This document shows, one piece after another, positions 45,001-53,446 of a DNA stretch of 64,000 nucleotides. A program made the translations under genes and the position numbers. This DNA is from Symploca sp. SIO1C2. GTDB lineage: Bacteria; Cyanobacteriota; Cyanobacteriia; Cyanobacteriales; Coleofasciculaceae. Position 1 is the stretch's first letter, and the number at the start of each line of letters is the position of its first letter. The stretch lies in contig JAAHFP010000009.1 of assembly GCA_010672925.1 (NCBI GenBank), forward strand, positions 55,615 through 119,614. Reading direction: 5' to 3'. A model generated the notes under the pieces. That model did not search any database and was not told the origin of the DNA. It saw only the letters and a list, made by a program, of their open reading frames with translations.

Positions 45001-45733
45001 TTAATCCAGCTCCTTCTCCCCTAACATAGCCATCCGCTTTACTGTCAAAAGTTTTACATTGTCCTGTGGGGGATAACATTCCCAGTTTACTCATTTGAAT
45101 ATATGGGGTTGGAGTCATCAACGCACTAATCCCACCCACAAGTGCCATTTCACATTCAGATTTGGATATGGCGTCAATACCGTAATGAATAGCTACTAGT
45201 GAGCTGGAGCAAGCTGTATCTATAGGGATGCTCGGACCACGAAAATTGAAGAAAGAGGAAAGGCGGTTGGGAATCATACTCGTCCAAGTTCCTGTTCCAC
45301 AATGCCCATCAATGTCATCTTCACTTTTGTTGATCAAGAAGAGAAGAGAATCGTAACAAGAGGCTCCGATGAAAACACCTACCTGATTAGTTGCTAATTG
45401 AGATGGGGAATAACCAGCATCTTCCAAGCAAGACCAACTCAACTCCAGCATAATTCTTTGTTGAGGATCCATTCTTTGGGCTTCTCTAGGAGAAATTCCG
45501 AAAAATTGAGCATCAAATTGATCAATACCAGCCATTACCCCTCCCCATTTACTAATGGTTTTATGAGGTGTTTCTGGATTAGGAGAATAATAATCTTGTA
45601 CTTGCCACCTCTGTTGAGGAATTTCAGTAATACTGTTTACACCTTGAGCTAGATTGTCCCAAAACTGATGGTGGTCTTTTGCTCCAGGAAATTTACAAGC
45701 TATACCAACAATGGCTACAGGTTTTTTACTCAT
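39023..45733 (-). CDS. Type I PKS, fully reducing single module
   Basis: A 2236-residue protein with one module. Approximate layout: KS (5-430, DTACSSS, EAHGTGT and NIGH all intact); AT (560-870, GHSVGEY, HAFH, hence malonyl-CoA); DH (965-1260, catalytic His kept in LSHHQVV, Asp in HPALLDAA); KR structural half (1265-1490); ER (1495-1845, AAAGGVGQAA); KR catalytic half (1860-2085, TGGLGALG, SSM, NYAAANAF, LDD motif of B-type); ACP (2128-2200, MGLDSLVAV). It adds one saturated two-carbon unit, or acts iteratively. There is no loading domain, so the starter comes from elsewhere. First gene of the operon; the next gene is 96 bases on. ATG at 45733 is preferred to TTG at 45739. Confidence 0.96.
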   Translation of the reverse strand: MSKKPVAIVGIACKFPGAKDHHQFWDNLAQGVNSITEIPQQRWQVQDYYSPNPETPHKTISKWGGVMAGIDQFDAQFFGISPREAQRMDPQQRIMLELSWSCLEDAGYSPSQLATNQVGVFIGASCYDSLLFLINKSEDDIDGHCGTGTWTSMIPNRLSSFFNFRGPSIPIDTACSSSLVAIHYGIDAISKSECEMALVGGISALMTPTPYIQMSKLGMLSPTGQCKTFDSKADGYVRGEGAGLILLKPLEKAIENGDRIYGVIRGSAINHGGKARTLTSPNLYAQAQVLRAAYTKANIAPNTVSYIEAHGTGTPLGDPIEINALKRSFRQLHQQYGLKMSKQSYCGLGTVKTNIGHLEISAGMAGVIKVLLAMKHRQLPKIVNFQELNPRIELEGSPFYIVKETQEWQQLKTEAGETIPRRAGVSSFGVGGVNAHIVLEEPPELADTGTRGLRDSETRRLGDRSNGNSTSYFVHLLETQRTEVERPLQILTISAQTETTLKELATKYKRYLHSNLEVPISDICFSANTGRTHWAERLAVVANSRDELQKKLGNFLQAHETNGVIRGKTESCAIAFLFTGQGSQYVQMGRQLYETQPTFNQTLNQCQEILEPYLEVPLLKVLYPDHSQKSKETENSEISPLLDQTAYTQPALFALEYALVKLWESWGIKPDVVMGHSVGEYVAACVAGVFSLEDGLKLIALRGRLMQQLPAEGEMVSLLASESQVTEAIANYSSQVAIAAINGPESVVISGEREAIAKICRQLEATGVKTKPLQVSHAFHSPLMEPMLAEFAAVANQITYHRPRIPLISNVTGQQVGAEVTKAEYWVDHVRQPVRFADSMATLHQQGYKLFLEIGPKPVLLGMGRQCLPEGIGVWLPSLRPGIPLPSPLEKGKPEDATLLMNEEWQLMLSSLGQLYVQGSQVDWLGFDQHYARRKVALPTYPFQRKSYWLERKKDYQPKPYYSTTKNRHPLLGEKINLAGIENQYRFQSYLTESSPAYLSHHQVVDKVLFPATGYLEIAMAAAKILQLLEVEVGDVVIARGLVLPEDEIKAVQTVVSILENNSYKFEIFSTSETEDTTVEQWVLHSQGKIYTKQTSNTKDKIDLEQYQRECSQEIDIKEHYQQCQSIGFNYGSSFQGLKQLWKGQGKALGEIVLPEELAPQLTDYQLHPALLDAALQIIVQAIEKPETDQIYLPVGIERCKLYRQTISQVWAIAEVQETGLKGNIKLVDNQGTLLAEIEGLRLTATTASALLSSLPSDINHWLYEIHWQSQLLASTDLLHKSWNRKWLVLAQDNQLVEALKNQGHDCIRVSPGDKYQQLSPRHYQINPTSAEEFTQLLAENPGITGIVHLWSLESVASKDNLELATIQAQSCASVLHLVQAITNSKLEKIPQLWLVTQGTQSVISATEVINPEYGTLWGLGRVISQEHPELKCKRLDCDSELENNQTLKALVAELLSEDAEDQIALRQGNRYVARLVQKPQLKQIASAAQPVQLKLPAYGMIDNLNWQPIQRKVPKPNEVEIEVAAVGLNFRDVLNALGLLQDYYAEHLGITSAEQLTFGFECAGKISAVGTEVSHWQVGDEVMATMLQDAFSSFITAPAEYVIAKPKLMSFTEAATLPLTFFTAYYGLQHLAKIQPGERVLIHAAAGGVGQAAVQIAQLAGAEIFATASPSKWEFLQSLGIKHIMNSRTLDFAQEIRECTGGKGVDIVLNSLNGEYIPQSLEILAPGGKFVEIGKIGIWEKKQVHQKRADVSYFPFDLGEVVQQQPGVMAQLSEELTQLWNQGKGGGRGDAGTRGHGDGENGNATQNFTYLQGQLKPLPYKVFPSTQITAAFRYMQQAKHIGKVVVSMPETTGEPKSIQPQASYLITGGLGALGLQVAQWLVTEGARNIVLTGRQAPKETAQKIIKELETAGASVTVLLGDISLKEDVVKIFQQIEASLPPLKGVIHAAGVLDDGVLQKLSWQQFTKVMAPKVQGTWYLHQLTQNLSLDFFVCFSSMAAMLGNPGQGNYAAANAFMDAIAHYRRGMGLPGLSINWGAWASAGMAASLDRPNQKRLESSGISAIEPKQGMQALGLLLSGSSSQVGVLPINWSKFVQQLPNQQKPLFLEALTSAVVETETKNEQLLQQLKAASPEEGEKFLIDYLKIKISGLLGMNDSQIKIDQPLTSMGLDSLVAVELRNLVQREIKFDLPMERIIEGISIVEIADLLVEKILLEQISHSHHVPTQNIEEREEITL

Positions 45734-46141
45734 TAACAATATAGTCTCTGTTTTTTATCGATTAGCAATTTATTTTGTGATGACAAATAATAGTTGGGCG
45801 ACTACAAAATAGTCAAATCATTAGATTTGATTGAGTAAAAATCGAAGGTAAGTAGATCAGTTGTTATATATTTAATTTGTGAATTATTTTTAACACAGGA
45901 ACCTAATATTGGTACAAACCAATTTAAATGGGTTTTAGCTTAGAACGTTGTCAAAAACCTATTTTTTTTTCACCGCTTAATATACTGACTAACACATAAT
46001 GCTATCTCTGTCAATAGCCAGTAAGTAGATTGTTAACGTTGCCGGGGAAGACTGAGATAAGACGATTCCTACCGAATATTGGATAATTGAGGACACATCA
46101 GAATTATCTATGCTACAAATTTCTTATTCCCGGTGATAATA
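45734..46141. other. Divergent promoter region of the biosynthetic operon
   Basis: This AT-rich region separates the divergent PKS and kinase-phosphatase genes. It must contain both promoters. I find no tandem repeats of the kind that fill other gaps here, and no small gene. Confidence 0.6.
45787..45816 (-). promoter_or_regulatory. Candidate sigma-70 promoter for the PKS operon
   Basis: On the minus strand, TTGACT (45811-45816) and TATTAT (45787-45792) are spaced by 18 bases and lie about 54 bases before the PKS start codon. The match to consensus is good for this AT-rich context, but this is a sequence match only. Confidence 0.4.
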
Positions 46142-49100
46142 ATGCTTAATTTATCTCACTATCAAGAAACTGACCAACTCTATGCTGGAAGCCGCACCCT
46201 AGTTTATCGAGCCACTAGCTCGACGACAGAGGAACCCGTAATCATCAAAGTTCTAAGAAATCCTCACCCCAACTTCGATGAGTTAGTTCAGTTCCGCAAC
46301 CAATACGTCATTACCTGTAATCTGGAACATCCTACCATTGTTCGCCCCCTCGCTCTCGAACGCTACGGAAATGGTTATGCCCTGGTGATGCCCGATGGAG
46401 GGGCGGTCTCTTTGTGGGAATATTGGCAGCAGTCAGAGCAATCCCTCGCTGAATTTCTCTCCATTGCCATTCAACTGGCTGAATCTCTTCACTATCTCAC
46501 TCAACAACGCATCATCCACAAAGATATCAAACCGGCGAACATTCTAATTCACCCGGAAACCGGTAAAGTCCAAATCATTGACTTCAGCATCTCCAGCTTA
46601 CTCCCCAAAGAACAGCAACAACTAATTAACCCCAATGTTTTGGAAGGAACTCTTGCCTACATTTCCCCGGAACAAACCGGACGGATGAACCGAGGCATCG
46701 ACTACCGCACAGATTTCTATTCTTTGGGTGTTACCTTCTTTGAACTTCTTAATGGCAAGTTACCTTTTGAAACTAACGATCCCATGGAGTTGGTGCATTG
46801 CCATATTGCCCAAGAGGTCAAGTTTCCTACAAGCATTAAGCAGGAAACAGTGCCGGAGATGGTGCAGGCAATTGTATTGAAGTTGATGGCCAAGAATGCT
46901 GAAGACCGGTATCAGAGTAGCTTGGGGCTAAAGTATGATCTAGAGCGATGTCTGCAACAGTTAGAAGAAAATACAGGAGAAATTACCTCCTTTGTGCTGG
47001 GGGAGCGAGATGCTTGCGATCGCTTTTTGATTCAAGAAAAGCTCTATGGAAGGGAAGCGGAAGTACAAAGCTTGCTAGATGCCTTCAACCGGGTAGCTAA
47101 TGGCACAACGGAAATGATGTTGGTGGCAGGGTTTTCCGGGATTGGGAAAACTGCTGTTGTTAATGAAGTGCATAAGCCAATTGTCAAGAAAAGAGGCTAC
47201 TTCATTAAAGGAAAATATGACCAATTCAATCGCAATCTGCCCTTTAGTGCTTTCTTGCAAGCATTTCGAGACTTGATGAGACAATTGCTGGGGGAATCAG
47301 ATGCGGATTTAGCCAACTGGAAAGCGAAAATCACCGCAGCCCTAGGGCCAAATGGAAGCGTGATTATTGATGTGATTCCGGAACTAGAACAGATTATTGG
47401 CAAACAGCCCCCAGTGCCAGAACTATCAGGAAGTGCAGCCCAAAACCGGTTTAACTTGGTTTTTGGCCAATTCATTGCCTCCTTGACAAGTCCAGAACAT
47501 CCCCTGGTGATGTTTTTAGACGATTTGCAATGGGCAGATTTAGCTTCCCTCAATTTGATGGAAGTATTAATGAGTGATAGTAGTATAGATTACTTATTGT
47601 TTCTGGGAGCTTATCGAGACAATGAAGTATTTCCTGCCCATCCCTTGATGCTGAGTTTGGCAGAATTGAGGAAAACTCAAGCTGTAATTTCCACCATAAC
47701 CCTAGAGCCATTGGCTCAAAATCATATCAATCAATTAGTGGCAGACGCTCTCAATTGTAGTCAACAGCTTGCCCAACCCCTAACTGAGTTGGTCTATCAA
47801 AAAACCAAAGGAAATCCCTTCTTTACCACTCAGTTCTTGAAAGGGTTACAGGTGGATGGGCTAATTAAGTTTAATCTAGAGCTGGGCTACTGGGAATGCG
47901 ATTTAGTGCAAGTGCGGGATGCGGCACTCACTGATGATGTTGTAGAATTTATGGCTGGACGCTTGCGGAAATTACCCAGTGCCACCCAGAATGTATTGAA
48001 ATTGGCTGCATGTATTGGCAACCAGTTTCAACTAGAAACCTTGGCAGTGATTTGTGAGGAATCTTCTGAAGGGGTAGCTGCTGATATTTGGAGAGCTTTG
48101 CAAGAAGGTCTAATTCTACCGGTTAGTGAAGCCTATAAGTTTTTTCAAGGGGATGTAGAAGAGGCTACAGATCAAACAGTAACGGTAGGTTATCGTTTCC
48201 TCCATGACCGGGTTCAACAAGCAGCCTACTTCCTGATTCCAGAAGATCAAAAACAGAAAACCCACTTAAAGATTGGTCGATTGCTTCTGGAAAATACATC
48301 ACAAGCAGATTGGGAAGAGCAACTGTTTGATATTGCTAATCACCTCAATCTGGGGGTTAGCTTGATTGTCAATCCCCAAGAGAAAAAACAGCTGTGCGAA
48401 CTGAATTTAGAAGCAGGAATTAAGGCGCAACATGCTACTGCTTTCGCCGCATCCATCGAATATTTATTGTTGGGTATAGAATTGTTGCCGGAAAATAGCT
48501 GGGAGCAGGAGTATGAGGTGACTTTATCCTTGTACCAGTCCGCCACGGAGTCCGCCTATCTTAATGGCAACCTGCAACAGATGGAACAACTAGCCAATGT
48601 GGGGTTAGAAAATTCCCGCAATTTACTCGATACTATTAAAATTTATGAAGTCCAAATCCAGGCATTACAAGCTCAAAGCCGCTTTCATGAAGCCATTGAT
48701 ACCGCAATGGTGATTCTGGGGAAACTAGGCATTCGTCAGTTCCCTGAAGAGCCGGATAGTTCTGATGTTGAGCTGTGGTTGCATGAGGTGAGAGAAAACT
48801 TGGGTGATCGCCATCCTAGTAGCTTAATCGAGCTACCTGCGATGACTGACCCGAAAGCCCTAGCAGCCATCAATATTCTGATCAATGTCCTCCCTTCTAC
48901 TTATAAATCTAAGCCCAATTTGGCAGCATTAGTTTGTTTTGAACAAGTCAATTTATCCCTTCAATATGGGAACTCACCGGTTGCAGCTTATTCCTACTCT
49001 TTACATGGTTTAGCATTATGTGGTGTTTGTAATGATATTGAAGTTGGTGCTCAATTTGGTGAACTGGCACTGCAACTCTTAGAAATGGGTAATACCGCTA

Positions 49101-51469
49101 GTGCAGCCCGAGCTCTGCAAATTATTTATGGTCATACTAAACATGGCAAAGAACACCTCAGAAATACTTTAAAAGGCTTTAAACAAGGTTATTCTGTTGC
49201 TCTTGAAACTGGAGATCTGGAATTTGCCGGTTATACCCTCTCATTTTACTCAGTATATAGCTATTTATGTGGCAAAGAATTATCGGAGCTCTCTAGAGAA
49301 CTTTCTGCCAATAGCAAAGCTTTAGAGCGAATCAAAAGAAAGATTACCAAGAACTGGATTGATATAGTTCTTCAGGCAATTAATAATTTGTTGGGACAAT
49401 CTGAAGATCCTTGTGTCATGGTGGGTGAGGCTTATGATGAAAGGGAAATGGTACCTTTTCACCAGGAAGCTAACGATGTAACGACCTTATCTTATTTTTA
49501 TATTGCTCGCTCAGTGCTTTGCTATTTATTGCAAAACGATAGCCAAGCATCCCAGGATATGGTCAATGCAGAAAAATCCCTAGGAGGAGCAGCGGGAACA
49601 CCATGGGAGAGCGTTTTTTACTTCTATTCATCGTTGGTGATACTAACAGAAATAGCTTCCCGCACCAAAACTGAGTGGCAGGAAGGACTAGAAAAAATTG
49701 CAGCCAATCAGCAAATATTGAGCAATGCGGCGGTTCATGCACCGGAAAATAACTTACACAAATGGCATTTAGTAGAAGCAGAAAAACATCGGGTGTTGGG
49801 TGAGAAAATGGCAGCAATGGAGCTATATGACCAAGCCATTTCCGGAGCCAAAGAACAAAAATATATCCAAGAAGAAGCCCTCGCCAACGAACTAGCAGCT
49901 AAATTTTATCTTGACTGGGGTAAAGATAAAGTTGCCGCTGGTTATATGCAAGAAGCTTACTATTGTTATGCCCAATGGGGAGCCAAAGTGAAAACGGAAC
50001 AACTAGAAGAGCAATATCCCCAACTCCTGAGACCGATTCTCCAGCAACCCGAACCGCTTCTGACTCCTAGCAACCTTCAATCCGATACTAAAACTTTAGG
50101 CAAAGTCACCGGTGTAACTTCCGCCCTTGATCTAACTTCCGCAATCAAAGCTTCCCAAGCCCTCTCTGAGGAAATAGCCCTTGATACCTTGCTCTCGAAA
50201 TTGATGGGCATTGTCCTCGAAAATGCTGGGGCTGATGCCGGAAGCTTAATTTTAGACAACTCCGGCACTTGGGAAATTGTCGCCCAGTGCATCAGCAGCA
50301 GCTGTTCCCTATCCACCATTTCCCTGGAGCAAACTGACAATCTACCCAGTAGCATTATTAATACTGTTAAAAGGACGCAACAAGTCCTGCTGATCAACGA
50401 TGTTGAACAAGATACAACTTTTGCTAGAGACTCCTATCTGATCCAAAAATCACCCCAAAGTCTCTGTTGCACCCCCATCCTCAACCAAGGAAAATTAATT
50501 GGTATCCTTTACCTGGAAAATAATCTTACCGCAGAAGCTTTCACCTCAGATCGTATTGAAGTTCTCAAACTTCTCACTGCCCAAGCTGCCATCTCGATTG
50601 AAAATGCTCGTCTTTATCAAACTCTAGAAGACAAAGTAAAAGAACGTACCGCCCAACTTGCAAGAGCAAACCAGGAAATTAGTGCCCTCAATGAAAAACT
50701 CCAAGAGGAAAATCTCCGTCTGAGTGCGGAGTTAGAAGTAACCAAACAACTGCAACAGATGGTCTTACCCAAACAATCGGAATTAGAGTCAATTGAAGGG
50801 TTAGAAATTGCCGGATTTATGGAACCGGCGGATGAAGTCGGCGGCGACTACTACGATGTGATGCATCAGGATGGTAAAGTCAAAATTAGCATTGGTGATG
50901 TTACTGGACATGGGTTAGAAAGTGGAGTAGTGATGCTTATGGCACAAACTGCTGTCCGCACTTTACAAGAAAGTAAGGAAACTGACCCCATACAATTTTT
51001 AGATATTCTCAACCGTACTATTTATCGTAATGTCCAGCGTATCAATCCCTATAAAAATCTGACCCTTTCTCTACTAGAATATAATGAGGGAAAGTTAACT
51101 GTCAGCGGTCAACACGAGGAAATAATCTTAGTACGTGCTGAAGGTCAAGTAGAGTGTCTTGATACCAGCGAACTTGGCTTTCCTCTGGGTTTAGAGGAAG
51201 AGATTAGAGATTTTATTGATCAAGAACAGGTACAACTCAATCCAGGGGATGTGGTGGTATTGTATACCGATGGCATTACAGAAGCTTTTAATATCAATCA
51301 AGAGCAATACGGATTGGAGAAATTATGTGAGGTCATCAGGGCTAACTCTTCCCTATCTGCAGAGGCAATTAAACAAGCAGTAATTGATGATGTACGACGA
51401 CATATTGGCTCTCAAAAAGTTTTCGATGATATTACTTTGGTGGTGCTAAAGCAGAAGGATAATTCATGA
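46142..51469 (+). CDS. Ser/Thr kinase-AAA ATPase-GAF-PP2C (SpoIIE) signalling protein
   Basis: A 1775-residue protein. The N-terminal kinase domain (1-265) has IIKVL, the HKDIKPAN catalytic loop and DFS, with an activation segment GTLAYISPEQTGR. A large AAA/STAND ATPase follows (~300-700, P-loop GFSGIGKTA, Walker B LVMFLDDLQWAD), then helical repeats (~700-1310), a GAF domain (~1325-1500), a coiled coil (~1500-1545) and a SpoIIE/PP2C phosphatase (~1560-1770, GGDYYDV, GDVTGHG, DGITEA with the metal-binding Asp residues). Related cyanobacterial proteins usually end in a histidine kinase; this one ends in a Ser/Thr phosphatase. The chosen ATG (MLNLSHYQETDQL) is nine bases inside an alternative GTG. 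It is divergent from the PKS operon, so a regulatory link is possible but unproven. Confidence 0.93.
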   Translation: MLNLSHYQETDQLYAGSRTLVYRATSSTTEEPVIIKVLRNPHPNFDELVQFRNQYVITCNLEHPTIVRPLALERYGNGYALVMPDGGAVSLWEYWQQSEQSLAEFLSIAIQLAESLHYLTQQRIIHKDIKPANILIHPETGKVQIIDFSISSLLPKEQQQLINPNVLEGTLAYISPEQTGRMNRGIDYRTDFYSLGVTFFELLNGKLPFETNDPMELVHCHIAQEVKFPTSIKQETVPEMVQAIVLKLMAKNAEDRYQSSLGLKYDLERCLQQLEENTGEITSFVLGERDACDRFLIQEKLYGREAEVQSLLDAFNRVANGTTEMMLVAGFSGIGKTAVVNEVHKPIVKKRGYFIKGKYDQFNRNLPFSAFLQAFRDLMRQLLGESDADLANWKAKITAALGPNGSVIIDVIPELEQIIGKQPPVPELSGSAAQNRFNLVFGQFIASLTSPEHPLVMFLDDLQWADLASLNLMEVLMSDSSIDYLLFLGAYRDNEVFPAHPLMLSLAELRKTQAVISTITLEPLAQNHINQLVADALNCSQQLAQPLTELVYQKTKGNPFFTTQFLKGLQVDGLIKFNLELGYWECDLVQVRDAALTDDVVEFMAGRLRKLPSATQNVLKLAACIGNQFQLETLAVICEESSEGVAADIWRALQEGLILPVSEAYKFFQGDVEEATDQTVTVGYRFLHDRVQQAAYFLIPEDQKQKTHLKIGRLLLENTSQADWEEQLFDIANHLNLGVSLIVNPQEKKQLCELNLEAGIKAQHATAFAASIEYLLLGIELLPENSWEQEYEVTLSLYQSATESAYLNGNLQQMEQLANVGLENSRNLLDTIKIYEVQIQALQAQSRFHEAIDTAMVILGKLGIRQFPEEPDSSDVELWLHEVRENLGDRHPSSLIELPAMTDPKALAAINILINVLPSTYKSKPNLAALVCFEQVNLSLQYGNSPVAAYSYSLHGLALCGVCNDIEVGAQFGELALQLLEMGNTASAARALQIIYGHTKHGKEHLRNTLKGFKQGYSVALETGDLEFAGYTLSFYSVYSYLCGKELSELSRELSANSKALERIKRKITKNWIDIVLQAINNLLGQSEDPCVMVGEAYDEREMVPFHQEANDVTTLSYFYIARSVLCYLLQNDSQASQDMVNAEKSLGGAAGTPWESVFYFYSSLVILTEIASRTKTEWQEGLEKIAANQQILSNAAVHAPENNLHKWHLVEAEKHRVLGEKMAAMELYDQAISGAKEQKYIQEEALANELAAKFYLDWGKDKVAAGYMQEAYYCYAQWGAKVKTEQLEEQYPQLLRPILQQPEPLLTPSNLQSDTKTLGKVTGVTSALDLTSAIKASQALSEEIALDTLLSKLMGIVLENAGADAGSLILDNSGTWEIVAQCISSSCSLSTISLEQTDNLPSSIINTVKRTQQVLLINDVEQDTTFARDSYLIQKSPQSLCCTPILNQGKLIGILYLENNLTAEAFTSDRIEVLKLLTAQAAISIENARLYQTLEDKVKERTAQLARANQEISALNEKLQEENLRLSAELEVTKQLQQMVLPKQSELESIEGLEIAGFMEPADEVGGDYYDVMHQDGKVKISIGDVTGHGLESGVVMLMAQTAVRTLQESKETDPIQFLDILNRTIYRNVQRINPYKNLTLSLLEYNEGKLTVSGQHEEIILVRAEGQVECLDTSELGFPLGLEEEIRDFIDQEQVQLNPGDVVVLYTDGITEAFNINQEQYGLEKLCEVIRANSSLSAEAIKQAVIDDVRRHIGSQKVFDDITLVVLKQKDNS

Positions 51470-51552
51470 ATTATCCCTACATTTAGTGGTAGGTGGTAGG
51501 TGAGGTTTTATGCAATTTTCCCTGGAGGTGCAAGAAAATTGAGTTAAAAGCT

Positions 51553-51582
51553 TCAATTCTAAATTCTAAATTCTAAATTCTC
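51553..51582. repeat. Heptamer repeat (ATTCTAA)
   Basis: Four ATTCTAA-type units lie just past the convergent stop codons of the kinase-phosphatase and glycosyltransferase genes. Confidence 0.8.
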
Positions 51583-51590
51583 CATTCTCA

Positions 51591-53153
51591 CTACCTCCGG
51601 CGAACCAAAGTAAAACCTTCGGCACTACCCAAGGTAATGCTATTGGGTAACTCTAATGTATCCAATGCTGACTGATCTAATAATAAGTAAGGTTGAGTTG
51701 ACCACAACTGTTGCAAAGCTGTAAGATCTTGGGCAATTACTTGGCGATCGCTATAGAAATCCAAACTGGGACGTCCGTAGGCAAAAGAAGTATAGACAGC
51801 GACCCCTGGCTTTGCTTTCTCCCGAATCAAAGCTGCCACTGGTTTAACAGGAAAGGCTTCATTCAGTTCCCAAACCCAGGATTGGGAGATCATCAACAAG
51901 CTTAAAGCTAAGTAGCTTCCTACTAATAGTATAGGTATGAATCCTCGGTTGTGTTGAGTTACGAGCCAAGCAGCTAAACCCATAGTTAGTGCCACAACTA
52001 CACCCATGATAATTAATACTAATTGCCGTTCTACCAAATAAAAGTAAGCCAAACCCCCCAAACTAGCAGCAGAGAATAAGCTAAAGATACCAGCGATGAT
52101 TCCTGGATAACGACGGGAGCTTTCCCAAAATTCCGCTAGTTGAGCTGCCACTGCCAGGGCAAAGAAAGGATACAAGGGCATAATATACCAGGGTAGCTTG
52201 GTTCTCATCACCGAAATTGCTCCCAGATAGATGAGAGTACCAAGCAGTACCAGCATTCCCCAGGGAGTATGGCGTTTTTGCCAAGTTAAATACAAGCCTC
52301 CAGGCCAAAACAACAGCCAAGGCCAACCATATTTGAGTAACTCTAGGAAATAATACCAGTAGGAACCACTATTACCCCAAACGGCTTGAGAAATGCGATC
52401 GAAACCTTGAGCCTGGAAATGTACCTGTAAAAAAACTTCTCCATATTTTTGCCACTGAGCATCATACCAAGCAAAAACAGGGACACCACCTAAGAGTAAG
52501 CCTAGCCAAAAATAGAGATTCTTCAATATCGCCAGTTGTCGGTTAGCTAGGGTAAATGCAGCTGCGATCGCTCCTAATAAAAGTACAACTATTCCCTTAG
52601 TTAGAGCAATTAGCCCTAAACAAATACCGATACCAACAGCCCAATACTGACGCCAACGGGTTCTGAGTAAACAGAGCAATAGTAGCAGTAGTAGGGTAAT
52701 AATCGTACCATCCAGCATTGCTAGGCGAGTATGACGTACTACTGGTAGTAGGGTTAAGTAAACCAAAGCTGCCAGCAGTGAAGGTAAGCGGTGAGGAAAA
52801 ATTTCTCGTCCTAGCAGGTAAAGTAGGGGAACTCCCGCAGCAGAAAACAGAGCAAGGGGCAGGCGTGTAGTCAATTCGCTGATACCTCCCCAATGGTAGC
52901 TCAGGGCTACTAACCAGTACATCAGTGGTGGTTTGAGGAGAAAAGGTTGCCCTAGGTAAGTCAGATAAAGCCAATTACCGCTGCGGTACATATCTCTGGA
53001 AACAATGGCGTAGTAGCCTTCATCCCAGTCTCTTAAGGGCAAATCTCCCAGAGAAATACACCACAAGAAAAGGGCTGCTACTAACAAGCCCAAAAACCAG
53101 AATAATTCTCTCGTAGGGGAGCGATTGAAGGTTAACGCTAATTTACCCATCAT
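51591..53153 (-). CDS. GT39/ArnT-like glycosyltransferase
   Basis: A 520-residue polytopic protein with about 11-12 membrane helices. The first extracytoplasmic loop has RDWDEGYYA, the Asp-Glu pair typical of GT-C enzymes such as ArnT and protein O-mannosyltransferases, followed by LLKPPLMYWL. A soluble C-terminal portion (~410-520) follows. These enzymes use polyprenyl-phosphate sugars to glycosylate lipids or proteins outside the membrane. The acceptor is unknown. The gene is convergent with the kinase-phosphatase gene; no other envelope gene is adjacent. ATG codons at 53153 and 53150 are equivalent candidates. Confidence 0.85.
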   Translation of the reverse strand: MMGKLALTFNRSPTRELFWFLGLLVAALFLWCISLGDLPLRDWDEGYYAIVSRDMYRSGNWLYLTYLGQPFLLKPPLMYWLVALSYHWGGISELTTRLPLALFSAAGVPLLYLLGREIFPHRLPSLLAALVYLTLLPVVRHTRLAMLDGTIITLLLLLLLCLLRTRWRQYWAVGIGICLGLIALTKGIVVLLLGAIAAAFTLANRQLAILKNLYFWLGLLLGGVPVFAWYDAQWQKYGEVFLQVHFQAQGFDRISQAVWGNSGSYWYYFLELLKYGWPWLLFWPGGLYLTWQKRHTPWGMLVLLGTLIYLGAISVMRTKLPWYIMPLYPFFALAVAAQLAEFWESSRRYPGIIAGIFSLFSAASLGGLAYFYLVERQLVLIIMGVVVALTMGLAAWLVTQHNRGFIPILLVGSYLALSLLMISQSWVWELNEAFPVKPVAALIREKAKPGVAVYTSFAYGRPSLDFYSDRQVIAQDLTALQQLWSTQPYLLLDQSALDTLELPNSITLGSAEGFTLVRRR

Positions 53154-53446
53154 TTATTTGAAGAGGGAGTAGGGAGCAGACGAAATGACTACTTGTTTAA
53201 GTTATGCTTCGTCTTACTTTATATATAAGCGCACACCTTTCCCATTGTAAAATCATAGCAGAAAATAACAGAGGACGAATTCACCTTGCATATTTCTGAT
53301 TACAGATCACAGGCAAGATGTCTGTTCCACAGGAAACTGATTATTGAGTTAGGTGCATCTTAGCTTAACAACTTAGCTGAGTTAAATCCCTAATTGGCAC
53401 TTATGTTAAACTACTATCCATTGAATAGTACAAAATTGAGAACCCC

